NCBI GenBank assembly: GCA_963846315.1
Contig: CAWJVM010000019.1
Coordinates: 14,689 to 78,688 of the forward strand
Source of the DNA: RPQJ01 sp963846315
GTDB lineage: Bacteria > Pseudomonadota > Gammaproteobacteria > Steroidobacterales > Steroidobacteraceae
Length of the DNA: 64,000 nt
Reading direction: 5' to 3'
The notes under the pieces were generated by a model. That model was not told the origin of the DNA, ran no database searches, and saw only the letters and a program-made list of their open reading frames with translations. Shown piece after piece: positions 54,527 through 62,482 of this stretch; positions within the stretch are counted from its first letter, which is position 1; each line of letters starts with the position of its first letter. Made by a program: the position numbers and the translations under genes.

Positions 54527-55021
54527 TCAGAGATCGAGCGCGAAGTAACGGTCGCAGGCGAAATGGCCCGTGGTACCGAGCGGTCCGCAGAGCGTCTTGA
54601 AACCGGCGGCAGCGTAGAGGTGCTGCGCCGCATCCATGCCGGTGAGCGTTTCGAGGTAGCAACGACGGTAGCCGAGCCGGCGTGCGGTCTCGATGCAATG
54701 CAGCAGCAGTCGCCGGCCCTGGCCGTGCCCGCGGACGTCGCCCAGGAAGTACATCTTGCGCAACTCGCAGACATCGGGATCGCCGCCCGCCAGCGGCGCG
54801 ATACCGCCGCCACCGACGACGATGCCGTCGTGCACGAGCACGAAATATGCGGCACGCGGCACGGCGTAGGCGACGCTGAGGTGGCCCACTTCCGGATCGT
54901 TGAGGGCGAACCCGGGCCCGGACGCACCGAATTCCGGCATCACGGTGCGAATGACCTGCGCCATCGCCGCATCGTCTGCGGCGGTAATCGGTCGAAGGAC
55001 GTAGTCGAGTGGGGTGTTCAA
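54527..55021 (-). CDS. GNAT-family N-acetyltransferase
   Basis: A 164-residue GNAT protein. Acetyl-CoA loop FLGDVRGHGQGRRLLLHCIE near residue 93, C-terminal LYAAAGFKTLCGPLGTTGHF typical of the RimI/putative acetyltransferase group. Substrate unknown. Upstream of and co-directional with the CoA transferase, 10 bases away. Confidence 0.85.
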   Translation of the reverse strand: MNTPLDYVLRPITAADDAAMAQVIRTVMPEFGASGPGFALNDPEVGHLSVAYAVPRAAYFVLVHDGIVVGGGGIAPLAGGDPDVCELRKMYFLGDVRGHGQGRRLLLHCIETARRLGYRRCYLETLTGMDAAQHLYAAAGFKTLCGPLGTTGHFACDRYFALDL

Positions 55022-55216
55022 GCAGCGCCGAGTTTAGCACCGCGCCCTCAGGCCAACCTTCTCCCACGGCAGTGGACGACCGATCACGTCGATGTTGTCC
55101 CGTAGCAACAGTGCGTCGGGCGCGGGCTCTGCTAGCATTCGCACAGCCGTTCCACCCGATTCCCCACCACGCCCGCCGCGCCCCGGACCCCACCACGTTT
55201 TCTGCCCCTCGCGGCC

Positions 55217-57967
55217 ATGGCACGCAAAGACATTTCGTTCACGGCAAAAGATGCGGCGCTCCGCGAGGACGTACATACGCTCGGCGGCCTCGTGGGCGAA
55301 GTGCTGCGGGACCAGGGCGGCGATGCCTTTTTCGAGGACGTGGAAGGTGACCGCCAGTTGGCGATCCGCCGTCGCGATGGCGACCCCGACGCGGCGGTGC
55401 AGTTGGTCGTGCGGGCGGACAGCCGGTCCCCGGACCAGGCCGCCGAACTGATCCGGGCGTTCGGCACCTGGTTCCAGATGGTGAACATGGCCGAGAAGGT
55501 GCACCGCGTGCGCCGCCGCCGGCAGTACCTGAACGACAGCAGCACCTACCAGCCCGGCGGTCTTGCCGAATGCTTCCAGAAGCTGCGTTCGATCGGCTAC
55601 AGCCTGCCGCAGGTGGTCGAACTGCTCGGGCGCCTGAGCATCGAGCCGGTCCTTACGGCTCACCCGACAGAATCGACCCGCCGCACTCTGCTGCGCCAGC
55701 AACAGCGTATCGCGAGCTTGCTGATGACGCGGCTCGATCCGTCGCAGACACCGGTCGAGCGCCGCATGACGCTGGAACGAGTGCGCAGCGAAGTCACGAC
55801 CGGCTGGCAGACGGCGGACAACTCCCGCGAGAAGCTCACCATCGCTGACGAGCGCGAGCACGTGCTCTTTTTTCTCGTCGAGATCGTCTACGACGTCATC
55901 CCGGTCTTCTACGAGGAAATCGAGGAATCGCTGGTGCTGATCTTCGGCGATGAGGCCCGCACCGCGAAGGTGCCCGAAGTGCTGCATTTCGGGTCATGGG
56001 TCGGCGGTGACATGGACGGATTGCCGGACGTTCATGCCAAGACCATCCGGGAGAGTTGTGCCCGGCACCACGCCTTGATCGTCAACCGCTATTACCTCGA
56101 GGCGTTGCGCCTCGCCGAGAAGCTGAGCCAGAGCGAGCGGCGCACGCCCAATATTCCGCAGCCGCTGCGCGATCGCATCGAACACTACAAATCGGTGGTG
56201 CCGGCTGCGCGCGCCAGTGCACCCTCGGGCCACGACGAAATGCCGTATCGCGTGCTGCTCGGCCAGATCGCCGAGCGGCTGCGCGCCACGTATGACCACC
56301 GCTCAGGCCAGTACGAGCGTGTCGATCAGCTGACCGACGACCTGCAGATCATCGTCAACAGCCTCGAGGCGAACCGCGGTCGCTACGCCGGGCTGTTCCT
56401 GATCCGCCGCTTCCTGCGCCGGGTGCGCACCTTCGGGCTGCACCTGGCGACGCTCGACGTGCGCCAGAACGCCGAGGTGCACCGGCAGATCGTGGGTCGC
56501 GCCCTCGACGAGGCGGACTGGGGCACCCGGCCGGTCGCGGAACGCATCGAGCGCCTGCGGGACGCGCTGGCCCGTGACGAATCGCCCCCCGAAGTGCTCG
56601 AGGCGGCCGGCAAGCGGGCGCTGTGGGTGTTCGAGGCGATGGATTATTGCCGGCACCGGTACGGCCGGGCCGCCGTCGGGTCCTACGTTGTCAGCATGGC
56701 GCGCGACATCGACGACGTGCTGTCGGTGTTGCTGCTCGCCCGCTGGGCGGGCCTGCTCGACAACGCATCCGGGCAGGTTGCCCTGGACGTCGCGCCGTTG
56801 TTCGAATCGGTGGCAGCGCTCGATGCGGCCGGGCCGACGCTCGCCCGCCTGCTCGCCGACCCGATTTATCGCGAGCACCTCGCCGCACGCGGCAACCGGC
56901 AAGTCGTGATGATCGGCTACGCCGACAGCAACAAGGAATCGGGCATCACCGCGTCGCGCTGGGTGCTGCGCAAGGCACAGCAGGCCATGCTCGCCGCGTG
57001 CGAAGACGCCGGGGTGCAACTGCTGGTGTTCCACGGCCGCGGCGGCTCGATCAGCCGCGGCGGCAGCCGGACCGAAGCCGTCGTGAGCAGCCTGCCGACG
57101 GCTGTCCGCAGCGGCCAGATGCGGGTCACGGAACAGGGCGAGACGATCAACGACCGTTACGGCTTGCAGCCGATCGCGTTGCGCACGTTCGAGCAGGGCC
57201 TCAATACCCTGGCCCTGGCGGTCGCCGGCGAGCGGCGTGAAACGATCGGGCTGGGTTGGGAAGGCGCAATGCAGCTGCTGGCGGATGTCAGCCGGACGCG
57301 TTACCGCGCGTTCGTGCACGACGACCCCGGCTTTTTCGAGTTCTTCCAGTCCGTCACTCCGGTCGACGTGATCGAGCGCATGCAGATCGGCTCCCGGCCT
57401 CTGTCGCGGGACGGGGGCAATGGCGTCGACACGATCCGTGCGGTGCCGTGGATGTTCGCCTGGTCGCAGAGCCGCCACATGCTGCCGGGCTGGTTCGGCG
57501 CAGGTACGGGCCTGGCCGCGGTCATCGAGCGGCACGGGGAGGAACTCGTCGGCGAGATGTACCGCGACTGGCCGTTCTTCGAGGGGCTGGTGGATGATGT
57601 CGAGATGCGGCTCGCCCGCGCCGACATGGACATCGCCTGGCATTACGAGCGCCTTTACCAGGGCGACGTCGAGCGCTATTCCAGGACGATCCGGCAGGAG
57701 TACGACCTGACCCGCCGCCTGGTCCTGCAACTGAAGGGTTGCGCACGGCTGCTCGATGCCGAGCCGACGCTGCAGCGCTCGATCTGGCTGCGCAACCCGT
57801 ACGTCGACCCGATCCACCTGATGCAGGTGCACCTGCTGCGACGCTGGCGTGACGCCGGCTCGCCCAGCGACAAGGGTCGCGACCGTGACGACCCGAACCG
57901 GCGACTGTTCCCCGCGTTGGTGGCCTCGGTGAATGCCATCGCGCACGGGTTGCAGGGCACCGGCTGA
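55217..57967 (+). CDS. ppc: Phosphoenolpyruvate carboxylase
   Basis: A 916-residue enzyme that carboxylates PEP to oxaloacetate, the anaplerotic step. Signature 1 VLTAHPTESTRRTLLRQQ (catalytic His near residue 153), signature 2 VFHGRGGSISRGGSRTE near residue 604, and the C-terminal WLRNPYVDPIHLMQVHLL. Length and organisation match bacterial Ppc. ATG 55217 follows a CCATGG-type context without a strong ribosome site. Stands alone, divergent from the GNAT gene. Confidence 0.96.
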   Translation: MARKDISFTAKDAALREDVHTLGGLVGEVLRDQGGDAFFEDVEGDRQLAIRRRDGDPDAAVQLVVRADSRSPDQAAELIRAFGTWFQMVNMAEKVHRVRRRRQYLNDSSTYQPGGLAECFQKLRSIGYSLPQVVELLGRLSIEPVLTAHPTESTRRTLLRQQQRIASLLMTRLDPSQTPVERRMTLERVRSEVTTGWQTADNSREKLTIADEREHVLFFLVEIVYDVIPVFYEEIEESLVLIFGDEARTAKVPEVLHFGSWVGGDMDGLPDVHAKTIRESCARHHALIVNRYYLEALRLAEKLSQSERRTPNIPQPLRDRIEHYKSVVPAARASAPSGHDEMPYRVLLGQIAERLRATYDHRSGQYERVDQLTDDLQIIVNSLEANRGRYAGLFLIRRFLRRVRTFGLHLATLDVRQNAEVHRQIVGRALDEADWGTRPVAERIERLRDALARDESPPEVLEAAGKRALWVFEAMDYCRHRYGRAAVGSYVVSMARDIDDVLSVLLLARWAGLLDNASGQVALDVAPLFESVAALDAAGPTLARLLADPIYREHLAARGNRQVVMIGYADSNKESGITASRWVLRKAQQAMLAACEDAGVQLLVFHGRGGSISRGGSRTEAVVSSLPTAVRSGQMRVTEQGETINDRYGLQPIALRTFEQGLNTLALAVAGERRETIGLGWEGAMQLLADVSRTRYRAFVHDDPGFFEFFQSVTPVDVIERMQIGSRPLSRDGGNGVDTIRAVPWMFAWSQSRHMLPGWFGAGTGLAAVIERHGEELVGEMYRDWPFFEGLVDDVEMRLARADMDIAWHYERLYQGDVERYSRTIRQEYDLTRRLVLQLKGCARLLDAEPTLQRSIWLRNPYVDPIHLMQVHLLRRWRDAGSPSDKGRDRDDPNRRLFPALVASVNAIAHGLQGTG

Positions 57968-57989
57968 GTCCAGACGCAATTTTCCCTTG

Positions 57990-58018
57990 TTGACTGTGCA
58001 AGGCGCGAGGCATAGCGT
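57990..58018 (+). promoter_or_regulatory. Candidate sigma-70 promoter of histone-like gene
   Basis: TTGACT at 57990-57995, a 17-base spacer, then TAGCGT at 58013-58018. The -35 is good and the spacing exact; the -10 is weak. Confidence 0.5.
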
Positions 58019-58092
58019 CCTTACGTCAGGCGCGGCGGTGTCCACCACCAGCGCAACTCACGCCAACCACCGGCAAAGGGAGATCGATTCAC

Positions 58093-58620
58093 ATGGCAGC
58101 GAAGAAGAAAGCGCGTCGTGCCGCGCCGCGCAAAGTCACCAAGGCGAAGGCCACCAAGGCCAAGCGCAAAGTCGTAGCGAAGGCCAAGGTCGCCAAGGTC
58201 AAGCGCAAAGTCGTAAGGAAGGCGAAGGTCGCCAAGGCCAAGCGCAAGGTCGCCAAGGCCCGCAGCACGCCAACCAGTCGCCGCGTTGCCGCCGTGAAGG
58301 CTGCCGTACGCAAGGCTCCGGCCCGCACCCGTGCCGCCGTCAAGAAAGCCGTCAACAAGTTGCCGCCTCCTGCCAAGCGCGCACTGCGCAAGGCGGATCG
58401 CAACTTGAAGTCGGCCGAGAAGAGCATCGTCAAGGCGGTGAAGTCCGCGAAGAAGAAAGCTTCGAAGACGGCGGCGCAGGCCGGCTCGATGGTTGATGCC
58501 GCCCAGGCATCGGCCGAGAAGCAGGCGACGTCAATGTTCGATTCGGCCAAGGAAATGGCGGCCAAGGTCAGCGAGACGGTGCAGAGCGCCGTCGGCAACC
58601 TGGTGCCGGGCGAGAAGTAA
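58093..58620 (+). CDS. Lys/Ala-rich histone H1-like protein
   Basis: A 175-residue strongly basic protein. Residues 2-60 are short repeats built on KAKRKV and AKVAK; a second basic block with RKAPARTRAAVKKAV follows; the last 50 residues are Ala-rich and less charged (MVDAAQASAEKQATSMFDSA). It resembles bacterial H1-like (AlgP/HctB-type) proteins that bind DNA or polyphosphate. Start ATG 58093 after AAAGGGAG. A strong terminator hairpin follows. Confidence 0.85.
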   Translation: MAAKKKARRAAPRKVTKAKATKAKRKVVAKAKVAKVKRKVVRKAKVAKAKRKVAKARSTPTSRRVAAVKAAVRKAPARTRAAVKKAVNKLPPPAKRALRKADRNLKSAEKSIVKAVKSAKKKASKTAAQAGSMVDAAQASAEKQATSMFDSAKEMAAKVSETVQSAVGNLVPGEK

Positions 58621-58621
58621 T

Positions 58622-58667
58622 CCGGATTCGTTGAATCCGGCGCTCCCTCCCGCATCCCGGGAGGGAG
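58622..58667 (+). terminator. Twin hairpin terminator between convergent genes
   Basis: Two perfect stems: CCGGATTC (58622-58629) with GAATCCGG (58633-58640), and CTCCCTCCCG (58643-58652) with CGGGAGGGAG (58658-58667). They lie between the convergent histone-like and NUDIX-like genes, so a bidirectional terminator is likely, though without U-runs. Confidence 0.65.
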
Positions 58668-58688
58668 TCCCTCGCGGCCGTCGCGCGT

Positions 58689-59155
58689 TCAGCGCAAGCG
58701 CGGAAACCGCATCCGTGACGGCATTGCCGTCACATAGTCCGGGTAACACCCAAGCTTCCGGCACCCCTCGCCGGGTGTCTGCTCGTACTGCTCGTCCCAG
58801 GGCAGCACGATTTCCAATTGCTCAGTGCCCAGCTCGACCATCTTCGGCAGGATCGGCGGCACTGCCCGCGTGCGCTCGGCCTGCAGCATCGCGGCCAGGC
58901 CCCCATGGAGCCGGTGGCTGGTCCAGAGATCCTGCAGCGTGGCACGGGTCGGCGGCGCCATCTTCATCTCGCCGCTCGCCAGGTGGGTGCGGACAGCGGC
59001 TTCGGTGAGCCACAGGTGGTGGGTGAGTTCGCCGCGATCGACACTGGCTTCCTGGTCCGGCGGCACGGTCAGCGCGAAGAAGCGGGTATCGAAGCGCCGC
59101 TTTTCGTACGACGGCGTGATCCAGTGCGACCAATAGACGAGTCGATACGGTACCG
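58689..59155 (-). CDS. NUDIX-like hydrolase, N-terminal part missing
   Basis: About 150 residues of the C-terminal part of a NUDIX-family protein: WSHWITPSYEKRRFDTRFFA, HHLWLTEAAV, MAPPTRATLQDLW and LEIVLPWDEQYEQTPGEGC are recognisable, as in the alkaline-phosphatase-like and CoA-type NUDIX proteins that carry the motif further upstream. The NUDIX box itself lies in the missing part. Upstream of codon VPYRL (about 59150) the frame continues only as antisense of the maltokinase sequence, so the gene is cut at the composition break. Confidence 0.7.
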
Positions 59156-59165
59156 GTGCTCGGCA
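59135..59165. other. Composition break and double gene truncation
   Basis: The NUDIX-like gene loses its 5' part and the maltokinase loses its 5' part at the same place. GC drops from well above 65% to about half. A GGTACC hexamer sits at 59149-59154. No repeat, insertion sequence or tRNA end marks the point. Confidence 0.8.
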
Positions 59166-60085
59166 TAGTCGAGTATCAAGGCAGCAACGGGAGCAACATG
59201 ACACTCGCGTTGCTCCAGGGCTATGTCGAAAATCAGGGCAACTGCTGGAGCTACACTCTGGATTACCTGAGACGCTTTTTGGAAGAATGCCGCACAGCCA
59301 TCTTACCGCCAGAGCTTGTAGGGCATGCACATAGCGCTTATCTGGTTTTGGTGCACACACTTGGAAAGCGTACGGGCGAACTGCACAATGCCTTGGGTAA
59401 AACGACCGGAGATTGTGCCTTCGATCCCGAACCCGTTACCAACAATGATCTCACGGACTGGGTACTGCATGTGCGAACAGAGGTTTCAGTCACCCTGGAT
59501 CTTCTTGAGAAACTGAAAGAAGGGCTGACCGAAGCTGTTCAGGAGACAGCAAAAACAGTGCTCGCTCAACGCTATACTCTTGATGATCGTCTAAATGCCT
59601 GTGTTTCCGAACCGATTAAAGCGGTGAAGACTCGCTACCATGGCGATTATCATCTGGGGAAAGTGCTGATCACGCAGAATGACTGTGTGATCACTGATTT
59701 TGAGGGCGAACCTGATCGTCCCTTTGCCGAGCGCCGTCATAAACACTCACCTTTGAGGGATGTGGCCGACATGCTGCGATCATTTAACCAAGCAGCTTAC
59801 ACCGCACTTGCCCATGCCACAGCAGAACAACCCAAGGATTTGAGCCAGTTTGAACCCTTAATGCGCCAGTGGGAAGCTGAGGTTGCCCGCGTATTCCTTG
59901 TAGCCTATGATGAAGCAGTACAGAGTTCCAGCCTATTTGTAACGGCGACATCGCTGCGCGGCCTGCTCGACCTGTTCCTGCTGGAAAAGACGTTTGCCAA
60001 ATTGCGCCAAGAACTTGAGGAATGCCCGGATTGGATAGAAAATCCGTTGCATGACATCCTGTCGTTACTGCAACCAGCAGGCTAA
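59156..60085 (+). CDS. Maltokinase (Mak or TreS-Mak C-terminal part), 5' part missing
   Basis: About 309 residues of maltokinase, which makes maltose 1-phosphate from maltose and ATP, feeding alpha-glucan synthesis by GlgE. The frame begins with VLGIVEYQGSNGSNMTLALL, an internal segment in all maltokinases, so a start is lacking; in many bacteria this part is fused after trehalose synthase. The catalytic loop HGDYHLGKVL and metal-binding VITDFEGEPDRPF are intact. GC is about 50%. Followed 99 bases later by glgX. Confidence 0.88.
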   Translation: MLGIVEYQGSNGSNMTLALLQGYVENQGNCWSYTLDYLRRFLEECRTAILPPELVGHAHSAYLVLVHTLGKRTGELHNALGKTTGDCAFDPEPVTNNDLTDWVLHVRTEVSVTLDLLEKLKEGLTEAVQETAKTVLAQRYTLDDRLNACVSEPIKAVKTRYHGDYHLGKVLITQNDCVITDFEGEPDRPFAERRHKHSPLRDVADMLRSFNQAAYTALAHATAEQPKDLSQFEPLMRQWEAEVARVFLVAYDEAVQSSSLFVTATSLRGLLDLFLLEKTFAKLRQELEECPDWIENPLHDILSLLQPAG

Positions 60086-60184
60086 CGAGATGCTTGATAC
60101 TCAGTTGACAGGTAGGCCGAGTGCGCGATTTTTGCTGGTCTCCGATGTGGTTTTAAGCCAATAATTAAAATTAGAGGACTCAAA

Positions 60185-62311
60185 ATGACTAAACCAATAA
60201 CTGCCGTATGGCCAGGACGACCCTATCCACGCGGTGCATTTTGGGACGGCGAAGGCGTGAACTTTGCCATTTTTTCAGAGCATGCCGAGAAGGTCGAGTT
60301 GTGCCTTTTTGATGCCAAGGGAAAGAGCGAAGTCCAGCGCGTCGAATTAAAAGAGCGCAGTGATTTTGTATGGCACTGCTATCTTCCCGAGCTTCGTCCC
60401 GGGACGCTTTATGGTTTCCGGTTGCACGGACCTTATCGTCCACAGGAGGGGCATCGCTTCAATCCCAACAAGTTACTGATAGAACCCTATGCAAAAGATA
60501 TAGTGGGGACGCCGCATTGGAGCGATGCCCATTTCGGTTATGTCATAGGCAGCAAGCATGATGATCTTTCTTTTAGTCGTCGCGATAATGCCAGTGTCAT
60601 GCCGAAGTGCCGGGTTATCGATCAGACCTTTGCATGGGGTAATGATCAACCACCCGACATTCAATGGCAGGATATGGTGATTTATGAAGTCCATGTCAAA
60701 GGCTTCACTATGCAACATCCGGACATCCCACCACAGTTTCGTGGTACCTATGCCGGATTGGCGACTGCGTCGGCCATCGAACACCTCAAGAGCCTTGGCG
60801 TAACGACGGTTGAACTGATGCCGGTGCATGCTTTCCTCGATGACCGCCACCTGGTCGATCGAGGAATGCGCAATTACTGGGGATATAACTCGATTGGCTT
60901 CCTGGCACCTGATTCCCGTTATTCGGCGAGTGGCCACATAAACGAGTTTAAAACCATGGTTAAGACCCTCCATAAGGCAGGCATTGAGGTTATTCTGGAC
61001 GTAGTCTACAACCACACCGCTGAAGGAAGTCATCTGGGCCCAACACTGTCTTTCCGTGGCATTGACAATGCTTCCTACTATCGCCTGAGTGATGATCCAC
61101 GCTATTACATGGACTTTACCGGCTGTGGCAACACCCTGGATATGCGCCAGTCGTGCGTACTCCAGTTAATGATGGATAGCCTGCGTTATTGGGTGCTGGA
61201 AATGCATGTGGATGGCTTTCGTTTCGATCTGGCTTCATCACTGGCAAGGGAGTTGCACGAAGTGAACCAGCTCGGCACCTTTTTCAATACCATTCGTCAG
61301 GATCCTATACTGAGCACTATCAAACTGATAGCCGAACCTTGGGATCTGGGCGAGGGCGGCTATCAAGTAGGAAATTTCCCATTGGGCTGGTCGGAATGGA
61401 ACGATAAGTACCGCGACAGTATTCGTGCTTACTGGAAAGGCGATGGCGGGCTACTTGGGGAGATGGCGCAACGCTTGACAGGATCCAGCGACCTTTACGA
61501 GCGTAGCGGGCGGTCTCATGCCAGCATCAATTTCATCAGTGCACACGACGGTTTTACCTTGCACGACCTGGTGACTTACAACGACAAACACAACGAAACC
61601 AATCAGGAAGATGGGCCCAATGGTAGCGACAACAACAATTCCTGGAATTGTGGTGTTGAAGGAGAAACCGATGATCCTGAAATTAATGCCTTGCGTGCCC
61701 GTCAGAAACGCAATATTCTCGCAACCCTGATGTTTTCACAGGGGGTTCCGATGCTGGTTGCAGGCGATGAGATGGGGCGTACCCAACAAGGCAATAACAA
61801 CGCTTATTGTCAGGACAACCCGATTAGCTGGCTGTCGTGGGAACTGAAAAAACAGGATAAAGATTTACTTACATTCACCCAACGTATTATCAGTTTGCGT
61901 AACGAGCATCCCTTGTTCCGGCGTCAATATTTCTTTAAGGGACAGCCCATTCGGGACAGTGAGGTAAAGGATATTGTCTGGCTAAATCCGGATGGATCAG
62001 AAATGAGTGACGGAGACTGGAATCAGGAGTTTTCGCGTTGTCTGGGCGTGCATTTTGTTGGAGACTCCTTGTTTGAAACCGACGGACGCGGACGGCGTTT
62101 AATAGATGATAACCTACTGATGCTAATCAATGCGCATCATGAGGACATTGCCTTTACGTTGCCGGAATTCGATGGGCACCACAAGTGGGATGTATTGATT
62201 GACACCTTTGATGCCAAGGGCATACCTGAATCTTCCTGTTACAAAGCCGGACAAGGCTATCCTGTGCATGGACGCTCATTAGTGCTGTTGAAACAAGACA
62301 AGACCCAATGA
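60185..62311 (+). CDS. glgX: Glycogen debranching enzyme GlgX (GH13_11 isoamylase)
   Basis: A 708-residue enzyme that cleaves alpha-1,6 branches of glycogen. CBM48-like N-terminal domain (AFWDGEGVNFAIFSEHAEKV), GH13 catalytic core with VDVVYNHT-type ILDVVYNHTAEGSH near 274, nucleophile DGFRFDLAS near 345, acid LIAEPWD near 383 and ISAHDGFTLHDL near 455. ATG 60185 follows AGAGGAC. The stop overlaps the remnant of treZ. In trehalose loci GlgX trims glycogen for TreY and TreZ. Confidence 0.95.
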   Translation: MTKPITAVWPGRPYPRGAFWDGEGVNFAIFSEHAEKVELCLFDAKGKSEVQRVELKERSDFVWHCYLPELRPGTLYGFRLHGPYRPQEGHRFNPNKLLIEPYAKDIVGTPHWSDAHFGYVIGSKHDDLSFSRRDNASVMPKCRVIDQTFAWGNDQPPDIQWQDMVIYEVHVKGFTMQHPDIPPQFRGTYAGLATASAIEHLKSLGVTTVELMPVHAFLDDRHLVDRGMRNYWGYNSIGFLAPDSRYSASGHINEFKTMVKTLHKAGIEVILDVVYNHTAEGSHLGPTLSFRGIDNASYYRLSDDPRYYMDFTGCGNTLDMRQSCVLQLMMDSLRYWVLEMHVDGFRFDLASSLARELHEVNQLGTFFNTIRQDPILSTIKLIAEPWDLGEGGYQVGNFPLGWSEWNDKYRDSIRAYWKGDGGLLGEMAQRLTGSSDLYERSGRSHASINFISAHDGFTLHDLVTYNDKHNETNQEDGPNGSDNNNSWNCGVEGETDDPEINALRARQKRNILATLMFSQGVPMLVAGDEMGRTQQGNNNAYCQDNPISWLSWELKKQDKDLLTFTQRIISLRNEHPLFRRQYFFKGQPIRDSEVKDIVWLNPDGSEMSDGDWNQEFSRCLGVHFVGDSLFETDGRGRRLIDDNLLMLINAHHEDIAFTLPEFDGHHKWDVLIDTFDAKGIPESSCYKAGQGYPVHGRSLVLLKQDKTQ

Positions 62312-62481
62312 GAAGAAAGCACGATATGCTTTTTGGATCCACTATAGGGCTGAATGACAGTATACGTTTCGGCCTTTGGGCACCAGCAGCCCAGCAAGTC
62401 GAAATACGACCAATATATAATGCTTGTATCCTTGATCTGCGGCCTGGTGAATCATGGAAGCACAACTGTGAAACATTCTGA
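62308..62481 (+). pseudogene. TreZ remnant (malto-oligosyltrehalose trehalohydrolase)
   Basis: A 57-residue frame starting at the ATG that overlaps the glgX stop (ATGA). Residues 7-33, containing FGSTIGLNDSIRFGLWAPAA and QQVEI, match the very N-terminus of TreZ (about 600 residues in intact form). After that the sequence no longer fits and stops at 62479. The enzyme's catalytic domain is missing from this locus. Either an internal deletion or a reduced gene. Confidence 0.65.
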
Positions 62482-62482
62482 G

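Noticed and set aside
56303..58048. 581-residue frame on the minus strand
   Set aside because: Antisense to ppc; no independent evidence.
58140..58262. Short tandem DNA repeats resembling a CRISPR or minisatellite
   Set aside because: They are codon repeats for KAKRKV-type residues in the histone-like protein; no spacers of constant length.
59149..59154. GGTACC (KpnI) site exactly at the composition break, suggesting a cloning junction
   Set aside because: A six-base site is expected often by chance; it adds nothing beyond the double truncation.
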